IMG/VR virus record: IMGVR_UViG_3300024430_000002
Span: 1-48,183 of that record
DNA from: a virus
Strand: one strand, 5' to 3'
DNA length: 48,183 nt
Shown: in pieces, positions 16,674 through 24,975 of the stretch
Position numbering within the stretch: the stretch's first letter is position 1
How the letters are laid out: the number at the start of each line of letters is the position of its first letter
Translations under genes and position numbers: made by a program
Notes under the pieces: model-generated
Database searches by the model: none
What the model saw: the letters and a program-made list of their open reading frames with translations, nothing else
What the model was told of the DNA's origin: nothing

Positions 16674-18683
16674 CTACTCCGGCGCTCCGACCGCGGTCAG
16701 TGCTTCCGGCGCGGTCACGGTGAGGCTGCTGTCGTCGGTGCGGGACGCGCCGGTCGCGTCCGCGGTGATCGCCGTCAGGCCGGCTTCGAGGTGCCCGACC
16801 GTGGAGATGAACGCCAGGACCGCGTAGGTGGACTCCCACGCCGTGGCGGGACGCGCGAGCACCACGTACGCGGACGTCCACGCTGCCGCGCCGCGATGAT
16901 GCGTGACGTACAGGGACGCCCATGACACCGGGGTGCGGACGCGGACGGTGTACGCGCTCGCCCACGCGGTGGTCGCGCGGCCGGCGACGCCGTAGCTGCT
17001 CGCCCACGCCGCGGTGACGTGTCCCGCGACGCCGTAGCTGGTCGCCCATCCCGCGGTGAGCCGGGCGTCCGCGGTGTACGTCGACGCCCACGCGACGGTG
17101 GCGCGCGTGCGCGTCGTGTACGTGGATTCCCACGCCGCGGTGACGTGCGCGTGGACGACGTACGTGCTCGCCCATGACGTGGCGCCCGCGCCGAGCACTT
17201 CGACGTCGTAGGAGGACTGCCACGTCGCCGTGACGCGCGCCCGCGCCACATACGTGCTCGTCCACGCGGCGCTTTCGCGGCTGGCGGTGACGTACGTCGA
17301 CGCCCACGACGCCGCGAGCCGGGCGTGCGTGACGTACGTCGACGCCCACGCGGTGGTCGCCCGGGCGCGCGTGACGTAGGTCGACGCCCACGAGGCTTCG
17401 GCGCGGCCCTCGACCCCGTAGGAGGACTGCCATGCCGCGGTGAGCCGGGCGCCCGTGCGGTACGTGCTCGCCCACGCGGCCGCGAGTCGCGCTCGAGCGA
17501 CGTACGTGCTCGCCCACGCGCTGGCCGCGCGCGCCTTCGTGACGTAGGAGGACTGCCAGGACGCTTGCGCGCGTCCCTTGACGGTGTAGGTCGACGCCCA
17601 CGACGTGGCGTGGTGCGCGCGCGCGAGGTAGCTGCTCGACCACGACGCCTGGGTGCGCGTCTTGGTCGTGTACGACGACGCCCATGCCGCGCCCGCGCCA
17701 GCCCGCACGATGTAACTGCTCTGCCACGACGTGGCGAGGCGAGCCTTGGTCCGGTAGGAGGACTGCCACGCGACCGTCTGATGGCTCTTGGCCGTGTAGG
17801 AGGACTGCCACGACGCGACGGCGCGCGTTTTCGTGACGTACGTGCTCGACCACGCCGCCGCCGCGTAGTCTTTGGCGACGTACGACGACTGCCACGACCG
17901 GGACTGATGGTCGTTCGTGACGTAGGAGGACTGCCAGGACGTGGTGACGCGAGTCGCGCCTCCGCCGCCGACGCCGAGCAGCGAGACCTGGAACGCCGCC
18001 CAGTCCTGCGAGCTCGTGGAGGTCGCGCCCTCGGTGATCGCCGCCGCGGCCGCCTGCACCTGATCGGCGACCGTGACGACCATCGTGCCGCCGAGGTAGT
18101 CCTGCTCTCGGACGTTCAACGCCCCGTCGTCCGGCGTGATCGTGTCCGTCGAAGACCGGTCGATCAGCCACGCCGTCACGACCGTCGCGCCATCCTCCGA
18201 CGGCGTGATCGACGGGCCCGTGAACGACGTGCCCGCCGCGCCCGACACCGCTACCGTCGCATCGTCGAACGCGGCATCCTGGTAGGCGAGCACCACGGCG
18301 CCCTGATCCACCGCGCTCGCGAACGACCACGAGGCGAGCGTGCTCGACGCGGCGTCCGTGCTGTCCGCGGTCTTCCCGAACAGCCACGCCGTGAAGTCGA
18401 CGGCGTCCGCCTCGGCGAGCTCCGTCCACCCGCTCGGCGGCGTGCTCAGCGCGATGCTCGAGCTGTTGCTGAGGATGATCAGCAGCAGCTCGTCGCCGGC
18501 CTCGAGACCGGCGGGCTTCGGGACGTCGCTCGCGGCGGCCGCCTCGACCCCTGAGCTCGCCTTGGACCGGAACGTCGCGGTTCCGCCGCCGCCGCCTTCC
18601 TCCGGCTGGGCGGGCGGCTTGACGAGCCGCGAGCCGAGTAGTGGTTCGCTAGGTGCCCCCGGGACGGGGTAGCGCAGCGCCAT
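16674..18683 (-). CDS. 27-fold 14-residue W-x-S-x-Y repeat virion protein
   Basis: 669 aa. Residues ~1-35 are a Pro/Gly-rich leader. ~36-240 is a beta-sandwich-like domain (ELLLIILSNSSS, TVVTAWLIDR, DWAAFQVSLL) seen in simpler form in the gene at 19186. Residues 249-625 are 27 tandem copies of a 14-residue unit, consensus (S/A)W(Q/A)S(S/T)Y(V/T)(T/A)(K/R)(A/T)R(A/L)(A/T)(A/S). Copy 18 has two extra residues. The last ~44 residues are non-repetitive. Located among accessory virion genes, it is probably a head or tail fibre. GGGAGG lies 6 bases before the ATG. I do not know this repeat family. Confidence 0.8.
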   Translation of the reverse strand: MALRYPVPGAPSEPLLGSRLVKPPAQPEEGGGGGTATFRSKASSGVEAAAASDVPKPAGLEAGDELLLIILSNSSSIALSTPPSGWTELAEADAVDFTAWLFGKTADSTDAASSTLASWSFASAVDQGAVVLAYQDAAFDDATVAVSGAAGTSFTGPSITPSEDGATVVTAWLIDRSSTDTITPDDGALNVREQDYLGGTMVVTVADQVQAAAAAITEGATSTSSQDWAAFQVSLLGVGGGGATRVTTSWQSSYVTNDHQSRSWQSSYVAKDYAAAAWSSTYVTKTRAVASWQSSYTAKSHQTVAWQSSYRTKARLATSWQSSYIVRAGAGAAWASSYTTKTRTQASWSSSYLARAHHATSWASTYTVKGRAQASWQSSYVTKARAASAWASTYVARARLAAAWASTYRTGARLTAAWQSSYGVEGRAEASWASTYVTRARATTAWASTYVTHARLAASWASTYVTASRESAAWTSTYVARARVTATWQSSYDVEVLGAGATSWASTYVVHAHVTAAWESTYTTRTRATVAWASTYTADARLTAGWATSYGVAGHVTAAWASSYGVAGRATTAWASAYTVRVRTPVSWASLYVTHHRGAAAWTSAYVVLARPATAWESTYAVLAFISTVGHLEAGLTAITADATGASRTDDSSLTVTAPEALTAVGAPE
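16809..17939 (-). repeat. 42-bp tandem repeat array (27 units)
   Basis: DNA basis of the W-x-S-x-Y repeats: period 42 bp over ~1.13 kb, with one 48-bp unit. Units are clearly diverged at DNA level, while W at position 2, S at 4 and Y at 6 are kept in all copies except the third (S to T) in one unit. This suggests an old array held by selection on the protein rather than a recent expansion. Confidence 0.9.
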
Positions 18684-18742
18684 TCGCTACCTCCCTCACC
18701 GCCCACGGACGGCGCACACGACCGCGCCGCGCCGCGGATCAC

Positions 18743-19186
18743 TCACTCGTCCCAAATGAGCGAGTAGCGGCAGATTTGTCCCGTGCCGCTCGGGACGTAC
18801 AACCCGAGACCGTTGCTCGTGCCGACCGGGCACGTAACGCCGACGTCGTTGTGGAACGTCCAGATGACGCCGTCTCCGATCGCCGCGCCCATCACTTTGG
18901 ATGGTCCGACGTTCACGATCGTCGGCGCGACGGTGTGGCCCGCGAACCCGGTCACTGACGCGGCGGTGCCCGTCGCGTCGTAGTTGGCTTCGGTGAGCGC
19001 CGCGCCCTGCGTGCCCGTTGTCGTCAGCCGGCAGAGGGAGACGACGAACCCGCCGGTCGCGGTCGTGTTGAACACGTGCACTTCGCGAAGCCGCGGGTTG
19101 ACGGTCGCGCTGCTGTAGATCGAGACGAACGGCAGTGTCGCCGACCCGGCGATCGTGGCGGTCCCGTCGATCGAGTATCGACCCAT
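18743..19186 (-). CDS. hypothetical virion protein
   Basis: 147 aa, mostly beta. Starts MGRYSIDGTATIAG. Has LREVHVFNTTATGGFVVSL and ends CRYSLIWDE. The pattern is like small structural proteins with a jelly-roll-type fold, but no family is recognised. The ATG overlaps the upstream stop (TGATG), so it is translated together with the 248-aa protein. Probably an accessory capsid or fibre component. Confidence 0.6.
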   Translation of the reverse strand: MGRYSIDGTATIAGSATLPFVSIYSSATVNPRLREVHVFNTTATGGFVVSLCRLTTTGTQGAALTEANYDATGTAASVTGFAGHTVAPTIVNVGPSKVMGAAIGDGVIWTFHNDVGVTCPVGTSNGLGLYVPSGTGQICRYSLIWDE

Positions 19187-19932
19187 CAGCGTGCTCCCAT
19201 GTACGGGGCCAGAGTCAAGTTCGGGATTGCTGCCGCTCCGCCGCCGGCGTCAGGGATCAGCGTCCACATGCGGCCTGCCCGGGTCACCGTCGCCGACGTC
19301 AAGTTGCTGAACGTGCACGAGCCGTTGCTCGTGTTGTTGTAGGCGTAGCACGTCAGCTGGTCGCCGCCGTTGGTGTTGTCGTAGTCGGTCGCGCATTTCA
19401 CGAACCCGGATGCGACCGTCGACTCGCCGGTGGAGTCGTCGCTGCGCGTGCCGACCGCGAGATGCAACTCGCCCGCGTTGAGCGCCGCGGGCGCCAGGAT
19501 CGTGCCGATGATCGTGCTCGACGTGGACGACGTGCCGTAGTTCGCGCCGGACGTGCCGAACGGCGTGGTTGTGTCGACGTCCGTGAACGCGAGCGCCCTG
19601 ACCGACCCGGAATGACCACTCGTCCCGGTCGTGCCGCCCGTGAACGTGACCGACGGCATCGCCATCGACGGGGAGTCCGCGAACTTGTAGAACAGCTTGA
19701 TGTACTGCCGTGGGCTGGACGTCGTCGACGCGACGTCCGGGTGCGCGGACCAGCCCGCGGTGGATGTCGTGATGCCCGAGTCCGTCGCGGTCGTGTTCGC
19801 CGTGTCCCACGACGCGACCACGATGACGAGGTCGCCCGTCTCCATGCCGGCCGGCGCCGACGGGGTAACGGACGCGGGGCTTGTCGTGCCGGCGGCCTGC
19901 GGGGTACCTACGCTGCGGAACCCGACCGCCAT
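19186..19932 (-). CDS. virion protein with domain shared with repeat protein
   Basis: 248 aa. MAVGFRSVGTPQAAG opens a beta domain with MEtGDLVIVVASWDTANTT and AGWSAHPD. The same layout (E-A/T-G-D-hydrophobic strand, later PPSGWTEL) appears at residues ~60-90 of the W-x-S-x-Y repeat protein, so the two share a domain. Probably the stand-alone form of a surface-exposed virion domain. The ribosome site is AGGAG ~11 bases upstream. Confidence 0.6.
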   Translation of the reverse strand: MAVGFRSVGTPQAAGTTSPASVTPSAPAGMETGDLVIVVASWDTANTTATDSGITTSTAGWSAHPDVASTTSSPRQYIKLFYKFADSPSMAMPSVTFTGGTTGTSGHSGSVRALAFTDVDTTTPFGTSGANYGTSSTSSTIIGTILAPAALNAGELHLAVGTRSDDSTGESTVASGFVKCATDYDNTNGGDQLTCYAYNNTSNGSCTFSNLTSATVTRAGRMWTLIPDAGGGAAAIPNLTLAPYMGAR

Positions 19933-19944
19933 CTCAGACCGCTC

Positions 19945-20076
19945 CTACCTCGCCTTCCACCGGCGCTCGAGGTTCCTGCTCCAGCAGTGACAGCCGTCGT
20001 GATCGCGGACGTTCACGCAGCGGCGGCCGAACAGCGTGAGGAGTCGGTGCCGCCACCGGAAAGCGCAGCGCTTCAC
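19945..20076 (-). CDS. very small basic Cys/His protein
   Basis: 43 aa. GTG start overlaps the upstream stop (GTGA). Strongly basic, with RCVNVRDHDGCHCWSRN (Cys/His cluster) and many Arg. Ends WKAR before TAG. It fills the gap between two virion genes exactly, with coupling at its 5' end, which supports it as a real gene. Function unknown. Confidence 0.5.
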   Translation of the reverse strand: MKRCAFRWRHRLLTLFGRRCVNVRDHDGCHCWSRNLERRWKAR

Positions 20077-20531
20077 AGCGGCGCCAGCTCGGTCGCGGTA
20101 CCGGAGATCGACCTGAGCGCCACCCAGGAACCGGGTCCCGCGGCGCCGATGTTGACCATGAACCAGAACGTCTGCGGCTCGGCGTACTGAAACTCCGCCA
20201 CGACGGTCGGGAACCTGAGCCTGGTCCCCCTGTTCGCGTTCGCGCCGGCGGCGCTTTCCATGCGGAACTCCGCCGCGGTGTTCATCGACGGGCGAGCGTC
20301 GATGTAGCCGAACGCGATCATGTCCAGCGTTGCCTGCGGCGTGTACGCGTCGACCGTGACGTCCATCGTGACGTTGAACCGCACCGGGTCCGCCGACCCG
20401 AGCCCGAGCGCCGTGCGCGCCTGCCCCCACACCTGTGCGGCCTGTGCGGACGTGATCAATTGGACGGCGTTGTCCTCGGTCCCCGGGTAGTCGAACCGGG
20501 TGACCGTGTTCCATGTGAAGTTGACTGGCAC
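20073..20531 (-). CDS. hypothetical virion protein
   Basis: 152 aa with a GTG start (VPVNFTWNTVTRF). Beta-rich: FNVTMDVTVDAYTPQ, QTFWFMVNIGAAGPGSW. The frame is open further upstream, but those residues are Pro/Arg-rich and non-coding in character. No good ribosome site precedes the GTG. An 11-codon out-of-frame ORF with a strong GGAG site lies just upstream (20540-20575), so the true start is uncertain. Likely a structural protein of the accessory head/fibre block. Confidence 0.55.
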   Translation of the reverse strand: MPVNFTWNTVTRFDYPGTEDNAVQLITSAQAAQVWGQARTALGLGSADPVRFNVTMDVTVDAYTPQATLDMIAFGYIDARPSMNTAAEFRMESAAGANANRGTRLRFPTVVAEFQYAEPQTFWFMVNIGAAGPGSWVALRSISGTATELAPL

Positions 20532-20644
20532 CGTGCTACGAGCGGGGTGTGCGGGTGGCGGGGAGCGGCATTCGGCTCTCCTACGTTGTGGGGTGGCGGG
20601 CCGCCCCGCCCCAAGCACGAGGCGGCCACGCCACTCGGTGGGAA

Positions 20645-20872
20645 CTACTGCTGGGCGCCGCGCAGCTCGCCGGGCGCGGCCGTGGCCTGCTCCACCCGGG
20701 GCCGCTGCCGGTCCGCCTCGAGCGGCTTGAACAGGTCCGGCCGAGCGCGAACGACCGGGTCATCCGCGTTGAAAATCTCGTTCGGGCTCAGCACCACGGC
20801 CTCGCCGGCGTGATCGAACGTGCACGCCTCGCGGGGCCGGACGAACCCGGAAGTGGCGGAAGAGCGCGGCAT
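20645..20872 (-). CDS. hypothetical small head-region protein
   Basis: 75 aa. MPRSSATSGFVRPREACTF... then VLSPNEIFNADDPVVRARPD and LFKPLEADRQRPRVEQ. Small proteins with a DDPVV..RPDLF segment lie near capsid genes in several actinophages, with unknown role. The ATG at 20872 overlaps the stop of the gene before it (TGATG). Confidence 0.65.
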   Translation of the reverse strand: MPRSSATSGFVRPREACTFDHAGEAVVLSPNEIFNADDPVVRARPDLFKPLEADRQRPRVEQATAAPGELRGAQQ

Positions 20873-21054
20873 CACTCGTCCACCTCCATCAGAGCAGCGC
20901 GGCCCTTGACGAGCGCGGATCGACCCAGCATCGTGGCGAGAGCGTCATCCTCAGCGAGCCGTTCCTGCGCGGTGATGATGCGTGGTGACCGCAGCATTGA
21001 TCGCGCGATCCTGATCTCCACTGTGACGTAGTCCGTCGCGGTGTCGGTGCTCAT
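20872..21054 (-). CDS. hypothetical small protein
   Basis: 60 aa, helical, charged (ITAQERLAEDDALATMLGRS). The ATG at 21054 is taken because the upstream reading is shadow of the next gene. It is coupled to the following 75-aa gene. No family recognised. Part of the accessory head block. Confidence 0.6.
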   Translation of the reverse strand: MSTDTATDYVTVEIRIARSMLRSPRIITAQERLAEDDALATMLGRSALVKGRAALMEVDE

Positions 21055-21077
21055 GCTACTCCAGTCTTTGCGGTCGC

Positions 21078-21416
21078 TTACGCCGTGGTGCCGGCGTCCT
21101 TCAGGACGGTCGTGGTGTGCGCCGTGAACGCGTTCGTGGCGTGCGTGTTGCGCACCCTGAATCGGCACCAGCGAGCCTTGCCGGTGATCTGCGCCGGCGC
21201 GCCCGCGGTCGTAGTGATCGTGTCGGTGGTCATCGTGGTCGACCCGCCGTCGCGCGACCAGTCCACCTCGAACACGTACGTGCCGCCCGTGTTCGTGCGG
21301 GTGACCTCGGTGACCGGGGTCTGCTTGCCGATGTCGAACCACGTCGACACCGAGTTGCCGAGCGCTGCGACGAGCGTCGTGTCGGTCCACAGCGGCACCA
21401 TCATCTCGCGACTCAT
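21078..21416 (-). CDS. hypothetical virion protein, possible head decoration
   Basis: 112 aa, beta-rich and Thr-rich (TGGTYVFEVDWSRDGGST, GKARWCRFRVRNTHATN). One small compact beta domain, like capsid decoration or fibre-base proteins. GGAGG lies ~10 bases upstream of the ATG. It follows the capsid gene cluster. Function inferred from position. Confidence 0.55.
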   Translation of the reverse strand: MSREMMVPLWTDTTLVAALGNSVSTWFDIGKQTPVTEVTRTNTGGTYVFEVDWSRDGGSTTMTTDTITTTAGAPAQITGKARWCRFRVRNTHATNAFTAHTTTVLKDAGTTA

Positions 21417-21484
21417 GCGTCAGGCCCTCCACGGGGGCGGGACCCCGCGCGACCGGTGAGGGTCGCGCGGGGCCGGTGAACGGG

Positions 21485-21856
21485 TCAGGACTCGTCGGCG
21501 TAGCCCCAGCGGCGCGCAGCGCGCTCCCGCGCGTAGCGCTCGCCGCGCTCCGTGTCGTTCGACACGCCCGCGACCTTCTTCAGCGCGCCGCCGGACGGCG
21601 TGTCGAGCGCGTTCGGGGACTCCTCGGCGGCCTTGGCCTTCGCCTGGGCCTCCTTCTGCTGGTCCTCCGCCGTCATCGCGTCCTTCATCGCCTTCTGCAC
21701 CGGGTCCTTGTCCGGCAGGTCCTCCGCGAGCCGGCGCAGCTCACGCGGCGTCGACGGGCCGAGGGACGCGGTCTTGTCGTCGGTCTTGACGTCCGGCTGG
21801 ACGTTCTGGAGGGACACGCCGGTCGTCTCGGCCGGGTCCTTCGCCTTCTCAGCCAT
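21485..21856 (-). CDS. hypothetical charged head protein
   Basis: 123 aa, very charged and Ala/Glu/Lys-rich with a helical middle (RRLAEDLPDKDPVQKAMKDA, QQKEAQAKAKAAEE). Ends in an Arg-rich tail. Composition resembles small scaffolding or capsid-associated proteins, but the capsid protein here has its own scaffold-like N-terminus. ATG at 21856 with AAGGAG upstream. The homing endonuclease gene overlaps its first 8 bases. Confidence 0.6.
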   Translation of the reverse strand: MAEKAKDPAETTGVSLQNVQPDVKTDDKTASLGPSTPRELRRLAEDLPDKDPVQKAMKDAMTAEDQQKEAQAKAKAAEESPNALDTPSGGALKKVAGVSNDTERGERYARERAARRWGYADES

Positions 21857-22652
21857 GATCGGCTCCTTGTCGTTCAGCGAGAGCGGCTCGTACCGCTTCC
21901 GGGTAGTTCTCCACGACAAACGCGACGAGGTCCACAACGCGCTGCCCTGGAAGTTGTGGCTTGACCCACAGTTCGAGATTCTCCGGGCGGTTGTCATCCC
22001 GGATGCCGTTCTTGTGATGCGGCGTCTCGCCCGGCAATAGTGGACGACCGAGCATCTGCTCCATGACGATGCGGTGAACGGCCTCGCCGCGGTCGTAGAG
22101 ATAGCCCGCCTTGGACTTGACGATGCCCGGCTTACGCAACAAGCCGGGAGGCCCGACCTCGCCAGTTGAGAGAAGCCGCTGGTAATGCATGTTGCATAGA
22201 CCACGAGCGAAGTACTTGCGCGAACAGCCGTCAACCGAACAGAGGTCAACATCACGACGGGCTTTCCCGGGCTCACGCCGCATGGGCGGCGCGTCCATAT
22301 TCAAGCCCTTGCGACGCCGATGGCGATGTAGCGCGCAGAGTCCTTGCGATTGTCGTTCGCGGGTACAGCCTGGGTGAGAACACTCGTGTCCTTGCGCTGG
22401 CTGCCTGCGCACATCCATGTCTTGACCAGCGAGCCGACGGCGGTGATGCGTTTGGCACATGCCATCGGCGAGACCCGGCATCGCCGTCCGGTCGCAGCCG
22501 GGATAACTGCATGTCTGACGCACGCGCCGCGACCATGCAGCGATCCGACACTCCGGCGTGCAGAAGCGCTGGTCGTTTCGGTGCCGTGGCGTGAACTCCC
22601 GTCCGCAGCCCTCGCACGGACGAGGACTGCGGACCTGCGGGGACTTGGGCAT
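21849..22652 (-). CDS. HNH homing endonuclease with zinc-finger array
   Basis: 267 aa. Four Cys/His zinc modules make up the first ~150 residues (CEGCGREF..CTPECR; CSYPGCDR...CQTHH; CSHPGCTR...CALHRHR; CSVDGCSR...CNMHYQR). An HNH_3-type nuclease domain follows (HRIVMEQMLGRPLLPGETPH, HKNGIRDDNRPENLELW). This is the layout of free-standing homing endonucleases. It sits between capsid-region genes and overlaps the next gene by 8 bases. Its base composition is less GC-rich than its neighbours, with more A/T at third positions, consistent with a mobile gene. Confidence 0.85.
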   Translation of the reverse strand: MPKSPQVRSPRPCEGCGREFTPRHRNDQRFCTPECRIAAWSRRVRQTCSYPGCDRTAMPGLADGMCQTHHRRRLAGQDMDVRRQPAQGHECSHPGCTRERQSQGLCALHRHRRRKGLNMDAPPMRREPGKARRDVDLCSVDGCSRKYFARGLCNMHYQRLLSTGEVGPPGLLRKPGIVKSKAGYLYDRGEAVHRIVMEQMLGRPLLPGETPHHKNGIRDDNRPENLELWVKPQLPGQRVVDLVAFVVENYPEAVRAALAERQGADHG

Positions 22653-22679
22653 CCCCGCAGTATATTGGAGTTCCGGTTG

Positions 22680-24149
22680 TTAGGTTGTGCCCGTCAGCGC
22701 CCTGAAAGCGTTGGCGTCGAGGACCTTCGCGCCGTTGCGCCAGTAGCAGTACAAGCCCCTTTCGCCGGTGGGCCGGCGGTTCGCGCCCATGAGGTGCGGG
22801 ATGAAGTCGACGGTGAGGCCGACGCGGTCGACGATCAGGTACCGGCTGAAGTCGCCGAACACGGCGATCTTCGTCCCGTTCGCGATCGTCTCCGCCATCT
22901 CCGACGCCTCGAACACCGGGTAGCCGAGCAGCCGCGCGGCGGTGCCCTCCTGGAGTGAGTCGACCCAGATCGCCGCCGAGGACCCGACGGTGTCGAACTG
23001 CCGGAACCGGTCGAGGATCGCGACGTCCGCCAGGAACGCGGCGCGACCGCTGTTGCGGTACCGCGGCGGCAGCGCGTTCTTCAGCGCGTACAGGTTCGCG
23101 AGCGTGACCGTCAGGCCCGTCGCCGCCGCGACCGTCGTCGTCGCCCCGGTCAGGACGCCGAACGGCTCGTTGGTGCCGCTGCCGGAGACGAACTTGCCGG
23201 CCTCGAGCGTGTCCTTCGCGTCCCGGAACAGCTCCGTCATGTCCTCCTGGAGGCTGCCCCAGTCCTGCCCGATCTCGATCGAGAACGGAACGAACGCGTG
23301 CGCGCGCTCGGCACTCACGGTCGGCTGCGCGAGCGTCGGCGAGTTGTCCGTCGCCTCCGTCGCCTCAGCGACGTAGGACGCGGTGATGCCGGCGGACGTG
23401 ATGCCGCGCCACTCGTCCGTCGTGATCTGCCGAACGCGACTGATCGACCGGATCGGGTTGACGACCCCGTTGCTCGTGTTCAGGATCGTCGTGTCGAGCT
23501 CGAACGGGACCGCGTAGCCGCCGCTCGCGGCGGTCAGTGACATGGCGCGGTAGGCGAACTGGCCCGCCGCCCACGCCTGCTGCTCCTGCCGATCCATCAT
23601 CGCCGAGTCGCGCGTAGCGAGCCACTTGACGAACGCCCGCTTGTACGCCGGCGACCCGACCGACAGCAGGTACCGGGCGAACCGGCCGTCGGGGCTGTCG
23701 GTCTTGCGCAGGAGCGCCTCGATCCGGCCCTTGGACCGCGAGGCGTCATCGAACGTGTCGATCTCGGCGATCTCCGCGTCCTCGACGGCTCGGAGCGCGC
23801 GCTCTCGCAGCTCCCTGCCCTGCTGCTGCGGGTTCGACACCGACGCGCGCACGGTCGCGAGGTCGAAGATGTCCTCGCCGCGGACCGCGCTCGCCGGGGC
23901 GGTGTGGAACGACACGCCGCTCTCGCGGTTGGCGGGCTGCTCCGCGAGCTCGGCGATCCGCCGCTCGCGCTTGTCGATCTGCGCGACGGTGCGCTCGTTC
24001 TCGTCGATCCGGGCGTTGCGGTCCGCCCACTCCTTGCCGTGATCGGACTCGGGGTCGAGGTACTGGCCCTGGTACTCCGAGTCGATCTCGCGGATACGTG
24101 CCTTGTCCTCGTCGATCTCGTCGAGGATCTCTTCCTTCGTACGTGCCAT
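22680..24149 (-). CDS. major capsid protein (HK97 fold)
   Basis: 489 aa. The first ~120 residues are a charged coiled coil (MARTKEEILDEIDEDKARI), the scaffold-like delta domain normally removed by the protease. The rest is an HK97-type capsid protein: GGYAVPFELDTTILN, RAHAFVPFSIEIGQDW, EAGKFVSGSGTNEPFG, YLIVDRVGLTVDFIPHL. The gene lies just downstream of the protease. The ATG at 24149 is chosen by the helical start and a GAGGAGG site upstream. The protein builds the icosahedral shell. Confidence 0.93.
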   Translation of the reverse strand: MARTKEEILDEIDEDKARIREIDSEYQGQYLDPESDHGKEWADRNARIDENERTVAQIDKRERRIAELAEQPANRESGVSFHTAPASAVRGEDIFDLATVRASVSNPQQQGRELRERALRAVEDAEIAEIDTFDDASRSKGRIEALLRKTDSPDGRFARYLLSVGSPAYKRAFVKWLATRDSAMMDRQEQQAWAAGQFAYRAMSLTAASGGYAVPFELDTTILNTSNGVVNPIRSISRVRQITTDEWRGITSAGITASYVAEATEATDNSPTLAQPTVSAERAHAFVPFSIEIGQDWGSLQEDMTELFRDAKDTLEAGKFVSGSGTNEPFGVLTGATTTVAAATGLTVTLANLYALKNALPPRYRNSGRAAFLADVAILDRFRQFDTVGSSAAIWVDSLQEGTAARLLGYPVFEASEMAETIANGTKIAVFGDFSRYLIVDRVGLTVDFIPHLMGANRRPTGERGLYCYWRNGAKVLDANAFRALTGTT

Positions 24150-24169
24150 TGTGGTGAGCCCTCCTCGGC

Positions 24170-24961
24170 TCAGAGCGCCCACGAGGGGCGGCCGTCGTGC
24201 TCGGTGAGGCCGTAGCGGCCCATGGGGGTGGGGTCGCGGCGCTCCTGACCCGAGGTGCCCTCGCGGGCGGCGTCGGTGCGGGAGGGTGCGGTGTCCTGCG
24301 GTGCCACGCGCAGCGCGGCCTGGAAGATGTCAGCGGTGGTGATGAGGTCGCGCGCACGGGCCGGGTTGCGCTTGAGCCACTCGAACAGGAACTCGTCGGT
24401 GAGCGACCGGACGCCCGGCGTCGTGTTCGCGTACGCCGGGAACGTCACGGGACCGAACTCGTGGAGACGGATCTCCTTGATTGACCGCTCCGCGATCCCG
24501 GCGGGGTTGTGGTCGGAGACGCCGGGCTCCTCGACGAACTCCTCGCGCATGACCTCCATGCGGAACGACTGGCCGTACTGGCCGGCACGGAGGCCCTCCA
24601 TGACGATGTCGGGCAGCCCATCGAACAGGCGCGACTCGTGGTAAGCGCCCTCTTCGTCTTCGCGGAGCTCCTGCGGCTCCGCGATCGGCCGATCGCGGAG
24701 TTCCGGGTCGCGTCCGTGCTGGAAGAGGACGCGGATCTGGTCGCGGCGCTCACGGAACGTCTTGCGGAACGCGCCGGGGACGATGCGCTCCATGAAGTGC
24801 CCTTCGAACCACGAGTCGATCTCCGTCCACTCGTCAAAGCGGGCGAAGTGGCCGAACAGGATCGGCCGAGGGTCGTCGTCGCCGTCGTCTGCACGGAACC
24901 GCACGGCCGGCGGAACGGCACGGATGATGTCCCGCGGCGGGCGGGAGTTCTGCTCGCTCAC
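24170..24961 (-). CDS. HK97-type prohead protease
   Basis: 263 aa, GTG start. Serine protease of the prohead-protease family: FGHFARFDEW, GHFMERIVPGAF, VLFQHGRDPE (catalytic His of this family), GLRAGQYGQSFRME (Ser), then RLHEFGPVTFPAYANT. It cleaves the capsid N-terminal domain during maturation. It has the usual place between portal and capsid genes. The C-terminal ~60 residues are low-complexity and probably self-cleaved. Confidence 0.92.
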   Translation of the reverse strand: MSEQNSRPPRDIIRAVPPAVRFRADDGDDDPRPILFGHFARFDEWTEIDSWFEGHFMERIVPGAFRKTFRERRDQIRVLFQHGRDPELRDRPIAEPQELREDEEGAYHESRLFDGLPDIVMEGLRAGQYGQSFRMEVMREEFVEEPGVSDHNPAGIAERSIKEIRLHEFGPVTFPAYANTTPGVRSLTDEFLFEWLKRNPARARDLITTADIFQAALRVAPQDTAPSRTDAAREGTSGQERRDPTPMGRYGLTEHDGRPSWAL

Positions 24962-24975
24962 GAGGAACGCTCCTC

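Noticed and set aside
16663-18429. Leftward 588-codon frame overlapping the repeat protein
   Set aside because: Same strand, shifted frame of the repeat array, dominated by Arg/His/Gly. Shadow of the real gene.
17325-18554. Long rightward frame (409 codons) over the repeat gene
   Set aside because: It is the antisense frame of the 42-bp repeats, Arg/Gly-rich, with no start signal. The leftward frame has the ordered W-S-Y pattern and a good ribosome site.
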